A stretch of DNA of 60,914 nt from Cladosporium sp. IMV 00045. Lineage: Eukaryota > Ascomycota > Dothideomycetes > Cladosporiales > Cladosporiaceae. The stretch is from positions 1-60,914 of the forward strand of contig MSJI02000597.1 of NCBI GenBank assembly GCA_001931905.2, in the 5' to 3' direction. Position numbers and translations under genes: made by a program. The notes under the pieces were generated by a model, which ran no database searches, was not told where the DNA came from, and saw nothing but the letters and a program-made list of their open reading frames with translations. Below are positions 21,424-31,497 of this stretch, piece after piece. Position 1 is the stretch's first letter, and the number at the start of each line of letters is the position of its first letter.

Positions 21424-23416
21424 TTACTCCTTCTTTTCCAACTTTTGCGCTTCCACATCCCACTCCTTCATCTGCCGTCGGAACCCTTGAATCTTCCGGT
21501 AGAGCCATAACCGCTTGAGTCTCTGCTTGAATGCAAAGAGCTTTCTGTAGAGACGCCCATCTCTGATCCTTCTTATCTTTCTCTTGAACAACATCTTGCT
21601 AACGCGCCAGTAAGACAGCATATTCTTTACAACCATGTAAACCAAGATGCTACCAATTGTAGCTCCAAAAACTACGCCCCAAGCCTTGACTACCGACCAT
21701 CTGTCTGGAGCTGTATTGTCATCGCCAATCTCTGTAATGTTCATCCCAAAGATTCCTGTGACAAGAGTCATGGGCAAATAGATTGCGGCGAGGACTGCCA
21801 ATACGACTGTCCATTCCGTTTGACGTCTCATCACTCTTGCATCTTCGATCTGAACCGATCCGATGACCAGCTGGATCTCATCGTTCACTGTCTTTGACAT
21901 AGTCCTCAGTCTTTCTTCGTATTCTTTCAGCAGCTCGGGGATGTCTCTGGTACTAAGTGACCTTTGCTGATTGGGTCTCATGGTCGGTATTGCACTGTGT
22001 TTCTCTCGCCAGAATTGATCCGCAGTAAGTATTCTTCCATCAACATGAAACTCCATGAAACCTGCTTTGTAACAAGTGTCAAACAGTCGCTGTGTACCAG
22101 TCAATAGCGTTTGAGCTTCAGCCAGTTGACGGCGCACTTGCGCTAGGGCCTCGAAAGCCTGAGTCCCTGTTGTGATCGTGACTTCTTGTCGGAGTCCCTG
22201 CAATTCAGATTCCAGTCGTACCACCGCTTCACGCCAGCCTGTTTCGGCTAGCAGCCATGTGAATACGTGCTTATTCAAAATATTGTCAATATTGAATAGA
22301 AACCAGACTCTAGTCGGCGTGATCCGCGGATTGAAAATTGACTGCAGCGTATGATCCGTAGAGAGTAATGTCGCCAAGCTCAAGACATCTCCCATGCTCT
22401 CGCCCCACCAATGAGATCTTACCGGTAATCTGGGTATCTTTGGCCCAGTATGAAGACCGTAGTCGAGGCAAATTGCTCCGCCAGAGAGCTTCTCCGGGAT
22501 TTGACCCAGTTCAGACGGACTATCAACTAACATTAAGTCTGAGGGTTAATAGTTAGTGGCAATATTGTCGGGTAGCGCCAAGACGACAACACTTACAAAA
22601 GCCAACCTCTAATCGGAAACAAGTTATCCGAGTGCTAATCCGTCTCCAGTAGCTCAGAGCATCTCTCTGGTATACATCTGTCCGATAATCGTAGCTTCTC
22701 CAGCGTTCAAAGAGCTTGCGAATGTGCTTCTGCGCTTCTCCATGCATTGACTCGAGCCTAGTGTCGAGATGAAACCCGTTCTTCGACTCTTCAGGCTGGT
22801 ATTGACCTTGTATACGTATGGTCATGAAGTTGCCTGACGAATTCACATTGACTTTGGCATCCGGATAATCTGTGACCAGGCGTCCAGTGATAGTATGAGC
22901 ATTGCCGTGTGGAATCGGTAAACCATCGAAGCGAACAATGTGCTCAGCAAATCTTGCAGGATCTATGACTCCTGGATATTTGACAGAAAGCTCTTTGTAG
23001 CACGCGAGGTTGACATCCTCAATGACGAGAGTGCCGTGAGCTTCTGGATATGATCCACGGTTCCGGGTTCGATTCACCGCGTCCAAATCCACCTTTTGGT
23101 AGGGGGTCAAGTATCCGGATGAAGACATGAACATGACACGGCTCTTTCGATTCTTGAATGAGAGCGCCATGGCGGAATCATCTGGGATGAATTCTTTGAG
23201 TATGTCTTCCAGTGACTTTCCCGCTGCGCTTTCATAAGAATCATGCTCAGAAACCATGGCCGACGCCCGGGACAGGTCTGTATCGGATCGATGCAGGGAT
23301 GTTGACGTTTGTTGCCGAGACTCGTGAGGCTGCTGACACCCACTCATGGTCAGCCCTGAAGGTCGAGTCAAGTTCTCTGCGTTCTGTTGATCTATCGACA
23401 GTGCCAGGTCGTCCAT
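21424..23416 (-). CDS. CorA-like two-helix membrane protein
   Basis: Fungal protein of the CorA/Alr Mg2+ transporter superfamily. Two exons, 22597-23416 and 21424-22538, with a 58-nt intron (GTAAGT, CTCAG), giving 644 residues. The N-terminal 450 residues form a soluble cytoplasmic region. Helical segments (EYEERLRTMSKTVNDEIQLV) lead into TM1 (about 516-536, VVLAVLAAIYLPMTLVTGIF), then the family signature GMN (about 538-540) in IFGMNITEI, then TM2 (about 557-578) and a very basic tail rich in Arg/Lys. The GMN motif supports ion transport, but many fungal members of this expanded group are uncharacterised and may not carry Mg2+. The start is the first Met of the open frame. Confidence 0.85.
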
Positions 23417-24174
23417 CGTAGTGATTCGACACAGCGTAGTTCGAGTTTCAATAGAGTATGGGATGCTTGAAGACAGGGAGCTGATCTAGATATCGAAAGA
23501 TAGGGGGACCCAGAAGAGGACGAATCCTCAGCCTCGTGCTATTTCTACTGTAGCATCCTGCATGATCGCTAAAGCTGCTGTCAACCTGGAGCAGCCACCG
23601 TTCTTCATTACCAGTCAGCTCGCGCTTTGCACTCACACCGCATATGCTCGTGAACGTGGAAATGCAGAGGAACTGCGGAAACGCAAGTGGAAACAACATG
23701 CTCGCAAGACTGATCAGTATGGGGACGCCTGTCGTACTAGGTGTGTAAAGGTGCCAGTCGTGGCATTTTCGTCATGCCACGAGCTGAGCCATGAGACCAT
23801 GTCTCCAGAAATAGGAGAAAACTCTCCAAGTTGCAAGGTGCAGTTAAATTGAAGCGCAAAAAACATATCCTGGAGGGGGAAAATCAGAGGCTCCTGGTCA
23901 CAATCTGGAGATTCGCGGCGCCCGAGAAGTCGCATGTTTTCAGAGCTGTAATACTCGCGTCTCTGTAAGCGTTTGCTCAAGACACAATCATGCCTCATAT
24001 GGCGAAGGTATTGATAGGGTCGAGGTTGTTGTGACAAAGGCAAGGTTTCGTCTTCGCGACTTCGCAGTCCACACAAATCTTCAGACCCTGGCTTTTGCTT
24101 TGCTGTCCCGCCAAGAACAAGAGCCTATTCCGACTTCACCAAGTCAGACAAACAACTAAAACAAAAAAACAAAA
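23417..24174. promoter_or_regulatory. Divergent intergenic region (CorA-like / SET-MYND)
   Basis: 758 bp between two divergent start codons. Frames of 61-120 codons overlap on both strands without domains. The last 40 bp before 24175 are A/C-rich, a typical fungal leader for the SET gene. Confidence 0.4.
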
Positions 24175-25858
24175 ATGAACGTCGAGATCAGACAATCAGA
24201 CATAGAAGGCGCCGGTAGAGGTCTCTTCGCCCTCAAAGGTTTCCAACCGGGCGAAATCGTCCACACCATCGCCCGACCAGCCGTTGCAGAATTAGACACC
24301 GAACGCCTGCAAGACACCTGCGCATGGTGTTTCTACAAAGGAGCCTCGGAGGTCGAACGTCAGCAAGCTGAGGCATTGGGCCTGCCTGAAGTGAAAGTCG
24401 ACACCAAAGCTTGCACGGGTTGCCGCAAAGTGAGATATTGCTCTCGGATTTGCCAGAGCAAAGCCTGGAAGCGCGAGCACAAGCATGAGTGTAAAATCAT
24501 CGGTGTGTCCGGCCGTCCTGATCTTCCTCATGGCGTTCGTGCTGCTATCAAGCTGCTCGGAAGGTTGAAGGCGGATCCTGATGGAAAGGATGAGGCACTT
24601 CTGGACATTCTGCAATTCAAGCCTGCTGTAGATGGCAAAGCTTTGGAATGGATCCAGATGCACCAGGAACAGAAATGGGAAGATTTCAACATGCTTGCTT
24701 ATGGCGCGTGGAAGTATTCTGGGGAGCCTGATCTTGGGAAGATCGATTCTCAGGCGGTTTGCAAAGCCTTTTTCTTCAATGTAAGTACTAATGACAAACT
24801 CACGCCACCCATTGGACTACAACTGAGTGAAATAGGTCAACTGCAACACAGTCTCCCTCACAAGCCCCTTGGACGACATCTCCCTCGGTCTCGGTTTCGA
24901 CAACATAGTCTGCAGCGCCAACCACAGCTGCGAGCCCAACCTCGTCGTCTTCTTCAACCAGCCTCAAATCCTTCTCCGCGCCCTCAAACCCATCAAGAAA
25001 GGCGACGAGCTCTTCATCAAATACGTCGACACCACCAACCCCTTCAGCGTGCGCCAAGCCGAACTCAGCAACCAATACCTCTTCAGCTGCCGCTGCAGCA
25101 AATGCCGCAAAGGCGCCACCTTCCCCGAAGACAAGCTCCTCCTCCCCGCCGACCAGCTGAAACCCATCTTCGTCACGCAAGCGGACAACCTGGTCAAGCG
25201 CCACGAAAAAGAACTGCACAAATTCTTCGTCCCCGCCACCCCAGCCGAAGCCCAACGCCGCGTCTCCGCCATCCAAGCCGAAGCCTTCGCCGTCTCGGGA
25301 ACCACTTTCGATTACCAGAAAGGCAACACGGCAGCCACCGAGGAGGAAATCAAAGACGCGCTCAAACTCTGTCTCAACTCCGGCATGTGGTCGTACACGC
25401 GGCAACCCGTCCCCCACCTCCTCCGCCAACTGCTCGTGCACTACCTGTCCGCGGGCGAAGTCTACCGCGCGTGGCGCATTGGGGCTAAAAAGCACTTCGA
25501 GTGCTCGCCCGCGCTGTTCCCGCAGCCCTTCTACCCGGACCGCGTGATCGACTGCTGGATGATGGCGAACGTGACGAAGGCGCTGTGCGGGAACGAGGCG
25601 ACGAGGGAGATTTACCAGGAAACGAAAAAAGGTGGCTTGGATTTGCAGGTTGTGTTTTTGGGTTTCATGCTCGAGTTGCACGACAATATCGACAAGAGCT
25701 ATGGGTGGGAGTCGCCGTTTGGTAAGGTCGTTGCTGAGGCTTACAAGCAGGTTATGGATAGTGTGCCGGACCCGGTTGAGAAGATTCGGGAGGCGGTGAA
25801 GGAGACGTGGCCTAAGTTGGAGGCCGTGGCGAAGAATGTTGATGTTCTGATGCTGTGA
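24175..25858 (+). CDS. SET and MYND-finger protein, SMYD-like lysine methyltransferase
   Basis: SMYD-type protein: a SET methyltransferase domain split by a MYND zinc finger. Two exons, 24175-24780 and 24836-25858 (55-nt intron, GTAAGT), give 542 residues. The SET start is RQSDIEGAGRGLFALKGFQP. Zinc ligands fit C49/C52, C80/C83, C89/C93, H102/C106 (CTGCRKVRYCSRICQ). The cofactor and substrate motif NHSCEPN is at about 231-237, followed by GDELFIKYVD with the catalytic-type Tyr. A post-SET Cys cluster is FSCRCSKCR, and the C-terminal 250 residues are helical. The catalytic motifs are intact, so activity is likely; histone or non-histone target is unknown. The alternative frame after 24780 is an intron read-through. 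Confidence 0.92.
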
Positions 25859-26184
25859 GCTTTGATTTCCGAGGGTTTCGCAGAGAGTGAGCTGAGAATG
25901 GAATTGAACAAAAAGAAAAGTTGGTCTGTAAAATAAGAATTGAGGATCAGTTCATGCCTGTACATGACACATTAAGATCGAATTAATTCAATGATGCTTG
26001 TCCATAAGGGACAAATGCAGAGACAGGTATAAGTCCCTACGAACTGGCGAACGTAGGGCTAAGTTTTGGGTATCATTTCGCGAATATTCCAATCCAACAC
26101 CTACAACAACAAAAATGAAAAAGCTTCCAAAATCCAATCGTCCGACTTCTTCCGCCGAGATGACGCAAACTGCAGGCATATCAA
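25859..26184. other. Convergent intergenic region
   Basis: About 330 bp between the 3' ends of the SET-MYND gene and the sphingoid-base kinase gene. No gene; presumed overlapping 3' UTRs. Confidence 0.5.
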
Positions 26185-27888
26185 TCAAGCCACAGGCGGT
26201 CCGTCAAACTCGTACACGGCGCCACGCTTGCTCAACACCGTCCCCAAGCCCTCCATGACTTCTGCCTGGAAAGGCTCGAAAGGTACCCTCTCGCCATCGA
26301 TAGCGATGTAGCCTTCCTTTTCTTTACCGGCGCCACCAAGCCAGCGGCTGAATTTCGCTTTCAGGCCCTTCTTCTCGTTTCCGGAGAGTAGACGTGGCGT
26401 GATGCGGTAGCCGGTGACTTTGCGGTAGTTGACTTCTGGGAAGTTCATGAGGGTGCCGTGTTCGACGTTGGTGAGCATTCGTAGAGCCGTCAAACGCGGG
26501 ACGAGGCCGTCGATCGTGATGAGGTCCAGTTTGCCGTCGGCTGGGAGGGCGACGGGGAAGAATGGCGTGTCGGGGGACATGTAGGCCATGTTGCCAGTAT
26601 AGAAATTTCCTAGAGTGGGTAGATCGTGGGTCTGGAAGGTAGATGGTAAGGCATCGGTGATGGTGCCATAGCGGAGTGTAGGTAGTCCTTGGCTGTCGGT
26701 TTTTGTGGCAGCAGGAATAGAAGACTCTTCTGAATCAGACTCCGAGCCTTGAGAAAGCTTCTTGGCCGTCGATATGTCGTAATCTTCGATAAAGCGGCGA
26801 TGGTTCTCCTGGATTGCGTGTTTGTCGTCCGTGTCCAGCGCGAAACTCAGCTCTGCAGGGTACACAGTCTGTCCTAATAGCCGTACCAGGAAACCCCAAG
26901 TGAAGCGAAAAGGACCCATCCATCGAAGGCTGTCGGTTCCCAAATCACACTCGGCGATGATGCCCACTGCTTGTGACAGGAAGCTGTAGTATCTTTGGTC
27001 TCCTTGCGTAATAGCAGTCAAATCCAGAGGCGACTTGACACCCTTGACAACAGCCACCGCCGCCATCGAAGGCGAGTCCGTTCCGTTCAAATTCAAACTC
27101 ATCGCATTCCCACTTCCGCACGGCAGTTGCACGACAGCCACCTCTCTCAGCGCCCTTGTCGCATCCTTCTGTTTCGCAAGACCATTGAAGACCTCATGCG
27201 GCAGGCCGTCGCCACTCGCACACGCAATAGCATCAAAAGCGTCCACATCGATCTTCTCCGCAATCTCCACTGCATGTCCCCGATACGCAGTCTTCTCCAC
27301 ATCCACCTTGCAGCTTGCGGCCGCAAAGATCGGCTCGATCTCCCTCGTCCACAGCTTCTGCGCATAGCCCTGACCTCCGAATGGGTTGACGAGGACCTTG
27401 ATCTTCTTGCGCCGCTTGACGGCTACCGGGTATGCGCGATCGAGCAGCGCATCCACCCACGCCTTCGCATGCGCGTGCATGCTCTTGTCCGTCAAAGTGT
27501 ACCGCACATGGCCGACTCGGCACGCCTTCTTCCCCGTAGGTTGGGCGTAGGTCACATCAACCTCGAAATCTTCCAGAGTCGCCCATAGCACGTTGTAGAA
27601 AGGTATGGCGCGGGTGGTTTTGCTCAGTTGCGGGAGGAGACCGCAGCAGTTGCGCGGCTCGCGGCGGTGGACAAGGCCTTCATCGAGCACGATGAGGGCG
27701 TCGGTGCCCAGGGTAAGAGTCGCGTTGCGGTCGACGGTCAGGACCGATTGTAATTGTGAGCCGGCCTGATCGGAGCCAGAGGGATCGTCGAATGGGTTCG
27801 GCTCGGCAGGGACGGCGGTTGACATTTGCGCGGTGTGGCTGAGCGAGTGGAAGCGCAATCCTCGGGTCGGGCGGGCGCAGAAGAACAA
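26185..27888 (-). CDS. LCB4: Sphingoid long-chain base kinase (DAGK catalytic domain)
   Basis: Phosphorylates sphingoid bases (dihydrosphingosine, phytosphingosine) to their 1-phosphates, in membrane-linked sphingolipid metabolism. Single exon, 567 residues. The catalytic core has NPFGGQG (about 168-174), the nucleotide/active-site loop SGDGLPHEVFNG (about 225-236) and PCGSGNAMSLNLNGTD. The conserved C-terminal block includes GNFYTGNMAYMSPDTPFFP, DGKLDLITIDG and AIDGERVPFEPFQAEV. Conserved early sequence TTRAIPFYNVLWA resembles fungal LCB kinases. The first Met gives an unusual 21-residue leader; a second Met at residue 22 (27825), starting MSTAVPAEPNPFDDPSGSD, is the better conserved-style start. 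LCB4 versus LCB5 paralogue cannot be decided. Confidence 0.93.
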   Translation of the reverse strand: MFFCARPTRGLRFHSLSHTAQMSTAVPAEPNPFDDPSGSDQAGSQLQSVLTVDRNATLTLGTDALIVLDEGLVHRREPRNCCGLLPQLSKTTRAIPFYNVLWATLEDFEVDVTYAQPTGKKACRVGHVRYTLTDKSMHAHAKAWVDALLDRAYPVAVKRRKKIKVLVNPFGGQGYAQKLWTREIEPIFAAASCKVDVEKTAYRGHAVEIAEKIDVDAFDAIACASGDGLPHEVFNGLAKQKDATRALREVAVVQLPCGSGNAMSLNLNGTDSPSMAAVAVVKGVKSPLDLTAITQGDQRYYSFLSQAVGIIAECDLGTDSLRWMGPFRFTWGFLVRLLGQTVYPAELSFALDTDDKHAIQENHRRFIEDYDISTAKKLSQGSESDSEESSIPAATKTDSQGLPTLRYGTITDALPSTFQTHDLPTLGNFYTGNMAYMSPDTPFFPVALPADGKLDLITIDGLVPRLTALRMLTNVEHGTLMNFPEVNYRKVTGYRITPRLLSGNEKKGLKAKFSRWLGGAGKEKEGYIAIDGERVPFEPFQAEVMEGLGTVLSKRGAVYEFDGPPVA

Positions 27889-28253
27889 TGACAGACGTAA
27901 ATGTTATAACGACAGACTGGAGGGGAACAGCAGAGAGGGAGGAAAAGTAGTGAAGTCAGCAAGCAAGGAAATCAAGGAACAAAGGGCAAACCTTGTTGAT
28001 CACGACGACTCGCTTACTTCTACTCTCGCCCTCTCGCTCTCTGACCCTCCCTGCCGTCGTCAGCCCAGCGGGTCTCGCCGCGGCAAAGATGTGGATGAAG
28101 GATGCGCGTTCTCGGTCACGGGTTGTCAACACGACGTTACATGTTGATTGATGGGATAATTCGTTTTGTTCACGATCCGATGTGCCATCGTCAGGAATAC
28201 GACATTACCACATCAAGGTATACTTTGCAGAAGGTACCTGTTGTTGTCTATTT
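27889..28253. other. Intergenic region upstream of the sphingoid-base kinase
   Basis: 365 bp between the kinase start and the 3' end of the next minus-strand gene. It contains the kinase promoter; the segment 28020-28060 is CT-rich on the plus strand (GA-rich on the minus). No gene. Confidence 0.45.
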
Positions 28254-29925
28254 CTATCGCTCAACTGCACTCTTTCGCCGTCCCCGCTTGCTCTCTACAC
28301 TAGCCTGCGATTCAATGCTTGGTCTTCGCTTCTTTTGTAGCTTTCTACCCGTACTTCCCACACTACTAGATCTCGACCTCGCCTGGTAATTTTGCAGACT
28401 AATGGGTGGCAAAGAATACTGCTGCTTTTCTGGCGGCGGCGATACGGGTGGCAACACCGGTTTCAGCGAGCCAGGTTTCAAAATCTCAAAGCCCGTTCCA
28501 TGACCTCGGACAGCTTGCGAATAGCGCCGTTCTTTCTCGAATGACGGCCGGATCGCCCCGGCTTCTCTATGGTCTGATATTGATTTTCCCGGCGATTCCG
28601 CTGGCGGCGTGGGCATGCTCGCGGGATTTGGTGAGGTAGCTGCCGACATAGTAGGCGAATCGCTTTTCGTTCGCTTGTTCTGCACTTCGTCTAGTGAAGG
28701 AAGACTAGCAGGCCGTGGCAGTGAAGGTGCAGTCTGCACAAACTGTGCAAATGGCGTCACATCTGGTATGCTCGATCGTCGAACGGCAGCTGGCAAGGCG
28801 GCAATTTCTGGTGGTGAGACTTTATGCCTTGGTGATGATGGCGTCGATGCTGCTTTACTGGCAGGCCTGACTCCGAAGTACCCACTGTCTTGTGGATCTG
28901 ACGATATAACAGCATCGCTGGCGTACCCTGTAAAATCCATACTGTGTGTGGGTTTGCGTGTTCGAGGAGTGAGTTGGCCAGTCTCGGCTGCCTGCGACAC
29001 TCGATGGCTATTGAGCAGCTCGAAATCGACAGAACGATGGCGTGGCCGAGCTTGACGGTTTTGGTTGAGCAGTTTAGGCGCGGCCGATGTTATCGGACCA
29101 GAGTCGCTGCTGCTTTCGCCGCTGCTTGATTGGGTGTATGATTCGCTGCTGCTTTCTCCGTGGGATGCTTGAGGGTTTGGATATGTAGATGCACGGTACA
29201 CGGCCTCAATCCCCTCAAAGGTTTGCACGCTCGCTGTTTGCCGATAAAGAGAGGGATTCCCGGTGTATCTTGCGAATGATGGTGGAGGATGTCGACTTCT
29301 GTTCCGTTCGCTTGCGGGCAGCTTTTGGCTTGTTGTACCGTTTGTGGGATCGCTCAGTCGATTTCGATTTGGTATTGCACAGCCAGGCCGCGAGTTCTTG
29401 GGCTGTACAGTGCTGATGTTGGGGCCTGGACCTGCATGGCTATTCCTTGAATGTTCAATATGTTCCTGCCCCTGCTGCGGCTCCTGCTTCTCAACATCCC
29501 CCTCAGCGACTTTCTTCGGCATGAAGTCCCAAATCGAAGACCCCGTCGATCCCTTATGAATCGACGGCTCCGGAGTATTCTCTCTCGAAACCCAAACCCC
29601 TTCAACTTCCACGCCTCTTTCAAGCGCTCGAATTCCAAAGGGCACCTCGTCAGCACGAGGAACGCCAGGCCCACGCCGCCGCTGGCTCATTTCCCTGTGC
29701 AGGGCTTGTTCTTTTCTTTCTCGCTCGGCGATTGCAGAGTGTTTGCGGAGTTGCCAGTCTGTGTAAGCTAGCTTTGCGCCGCCTAAGATTATTGTGAGGG
29801 CGATGCCGCAGCCCAGTATCTGCTGATGTTAGTGGATGTGCGAATGTGAGGTATGTGTGCAGCAGGGGACTCACGAATGTAAGTTTCTGCCATATCTCCC
29901 ACCCGTTGAAGAATTCTTTTGCCAT
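28254..29925 (-). CDS. Single-pass membrane protein of unknown function (fungal-specific)
   Basis: Two exons, 29875-29925 (17 codons, MAKEFFNGWEIWQKLTF) and 28254-29819, with a 55-nt intron (GTGAGT, GCAG), give 538 residues. The join creates one membrane helix, ILGCGIALTIILGGAKLAYT (about 18-37), missed by the unspliced frame. A basic, helical stretch (WQLRKHSAIAERERKEQ) and the block DEVPFGIRALERGVEVEGVW with SRENTPE follow; I know this arrangement from uncharacterised Pezizomycotina proteins. The remaining 430 residues are Ser/Pro-rich, disordered and full of possible phosphosites, ending in a strongly basic tail (KKRRPSIES, KRGRRKSAVER). No catalytic domain is visible. Function unknown. 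Confidence 0.85.
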
Positions 29926-31336
29926 TGTAGATTAATGGCGTTATGTTGTCGAGCGCAAGTTAGCGCATGGCTCGTGGTGTTGGCGAGGCTCGAGGAAGGA
30001 GCGATCGAGGGTATGAGGGCTGGAGTGGTTTATTGCGACTGGCTTCGAGACGCAGTTATTGAATGAAGGTCGTAAAGATTGGCGAGGCTCAACCGCAACG
30101 AGTCCATCCAAGATGAGACTGAAGTGACCAACGGAGGTTTTGTAAGATAGCAATAATTAGCGCGCCACGTGGTAAACCCGAGATCGCAAGCCCATCTATC
30201 AGACCTCGAAGAAAAGCGAGGTGTAAAAGATAAATACGATTCAGTCCGAGGTGTCAATGGCGGGCAGGAATGAACGGTATGAGCTTCAGATCAACGATTG
30301 GCGCTCCCTGCGCTTCTTTAGCGAAGATGTACAACCCAAGCCCATTCCGAGAGGTGGGAAGCGAAGCGGTGAGAGGCCACGAGAGAAACGAAGAAGACAA
30401 GCACACCTCTGTGCTGACTCTGATGGAAGGCACTGGTGCAAAAGGCATGTGTCTCTGACGAAATGAATGTATACGCCAAAGGTGTCCCTTAATGATCCTT
30501 GATCATATTTCTTGCTGCACTTGCCTATCTAGAAGTAGCAAAGAGCGGACATATATTGATCTCCATGTCGCGCGTGGAGGATTCCCGACAGTGTGGGAGA
30601 GACAGTGGAGGGACATGGCAAACCTTGCGAGCGGTGCGACGTGAAGCTGATCTGGTGGTGGACCGGGGTGGCTTTTTTCTCGTTGTGCATATGCTGATCC
30701 CGTGGTTGTGATACTGGTGGCATGCAGAATTGCCAGGTGCTTCCTCAGTGTCGGGTTGGTCTTCGTCTATAGCCGAGATTCTGCAACCAAGCACGAGAAG
30801 ATGATGTCTTTTCGCAAGCTGCCCCGAATGATACTGGTCACGATGTGCTGGTTTTCCAAGTCCCTCAAGCGTACATGCTGGACGTGTACTACGAAGCAAT
30901 GGTGCGACGTCCAAACAGAGACGTTCAGCGCAAGGCTTTGGTGGCTGGTCTAAGCTAGGTTTAGGGGTGTCTGCAGAACGCCTTGCATCGGATGTAATGT
31001 GCCATGCAGCTATGCGGGGTGATACAGAAACCTGAGCAATAAAGGGTTTCCTGTTATAATTTGTAGTGTTAACTTGGTTGATGCTTCTGCTCTGTCTGGT
31101 CAATATTTGGTGAAGTCCATTCCAACAGTGGAAATTCGACAGCGCATGAACAACAAAATGAGTGTTCGAAAACTTGTTGATTTTTCCAGGATATCGATTT
31201 GTTTGATCAGTCGACTCGAACATTAAATCCTTTCAACGTGGGAGTTCAAGTCTTGTAAGCTGCGCAATAAGAATTGGACATTGCCCATTTTGGTGCAAAA
31301 GTTTCACTTTCTAAGCATCAAGTCAACAAGTCATCC
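29926..31336. other. Gene-free region before the tRNA
   Basis: About 1.4 kb. It starts with the promoter of the minus-strand membrane-protein gene. A 232-codon minus-strand frame at 30525-31223 is the longest, but its sequence lacks any domain, hydrophobic core pattern or splice support, so I do not call it a gene. Confidence 0.45.
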
Positions 31337-31350
31337 AAAAACAAAAAAGA
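31337..31350 (-). terminator. Pol III terminator of the tRNA gene
   Basis: Directly after the tRNA discriminator base the minus strand reads TCTTTTTTG and then a second T5 run. This is a strong RNA polymerase III stop and argues that the interrupted tRNA gene is a live transcription unit. Confidence 0.85.
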
Positions 31351-31386
31351 TAGCTGAGAATGGTTTCGATCCATTGCCCTCCGGGT

Positions 31387-31403
31387 TGCTTGTGGATATT
31401 TCC
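31387..31403 (-). other. Canonical tRNA intron (position 37/38)
   Basis: GGAAATATCCACAAGCA interrupts the anticodon loop one base 3' of the anticodon, where nuclear tRNA introns removed by tRNA-splicing endonuclease sit. Removing it restores the 7-nt loop CTCATAA. Its ends could shift by one base because of the flanking A residues. Confidence 0.8.
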
Positions 31404-31414
31404 TATGAGCCCGG

Positions 31415-31472
31415 CTTTTTATCGGATTAGTAATCATTCGATGATGTTGACGTTATCTTTGTATAGACATAC
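31415..31472 (-). other. 58-nt spliceosomal-type intron inside the tRNA body (26/27)
   Basis: On the minus strand the insertion starts GTATGT, carries GATTACTAATCC as a branch-site match (TACTAAT) near its end, and finishes AAAAAG. Its length equals that of the mRNA introns in this window (mostly 53-72 nt). Removing it joins G26 to the anticodon stem and completes a perfect tRNA. The left and right ends are ambiguous by one base. Whether the spliceosome, the tRNA endonuclease or nothing removes it is not known from sequence. Confidence 0.75.
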
Positions 31473-31497
31473 CGCGCTTCCGCTGCGCCACTCAGCT

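Larger units (their letters stand above)
31351..31497 (-). tRNA. Initiator tRNA-Met (CAT) interrupted by two introns
   Basis: The minus strand folds as an initiator tRNA once two insertions are removed. Acceptor arms AGCTGAG and CTCAGCT pair fully, with A1:U72 and discriminator A. The D arm is GCGC-AGCGGAA-GCGC, within an A box TGGCGCAGCGG. The anticodon arm is CCGGG / CCCGG with loop CTCATAA, including the three G:C pairs typical of initiators. The T arm AATGG-ATCGAAA-CCATT has the initiator-type A54 and A60. Mature length is 72 nt plus CCA, the usual size. Insertion one, 17 nt at 31387-31403, sits at the canonical 37/38 site. Insertion two, 58 nt at 31415-31472, sits between positions 26 and 27 and looks like an mRNA intron. 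A strong Pol III terminator follows. Confidence 0.9.

Noticed and set aside
24800..25681. Minus-strand frame of 293 codons opposite the SET-MYND gene
   Set aside because: Mirror of the GC-rich second exon, which has an intact SET core on the plus strand.
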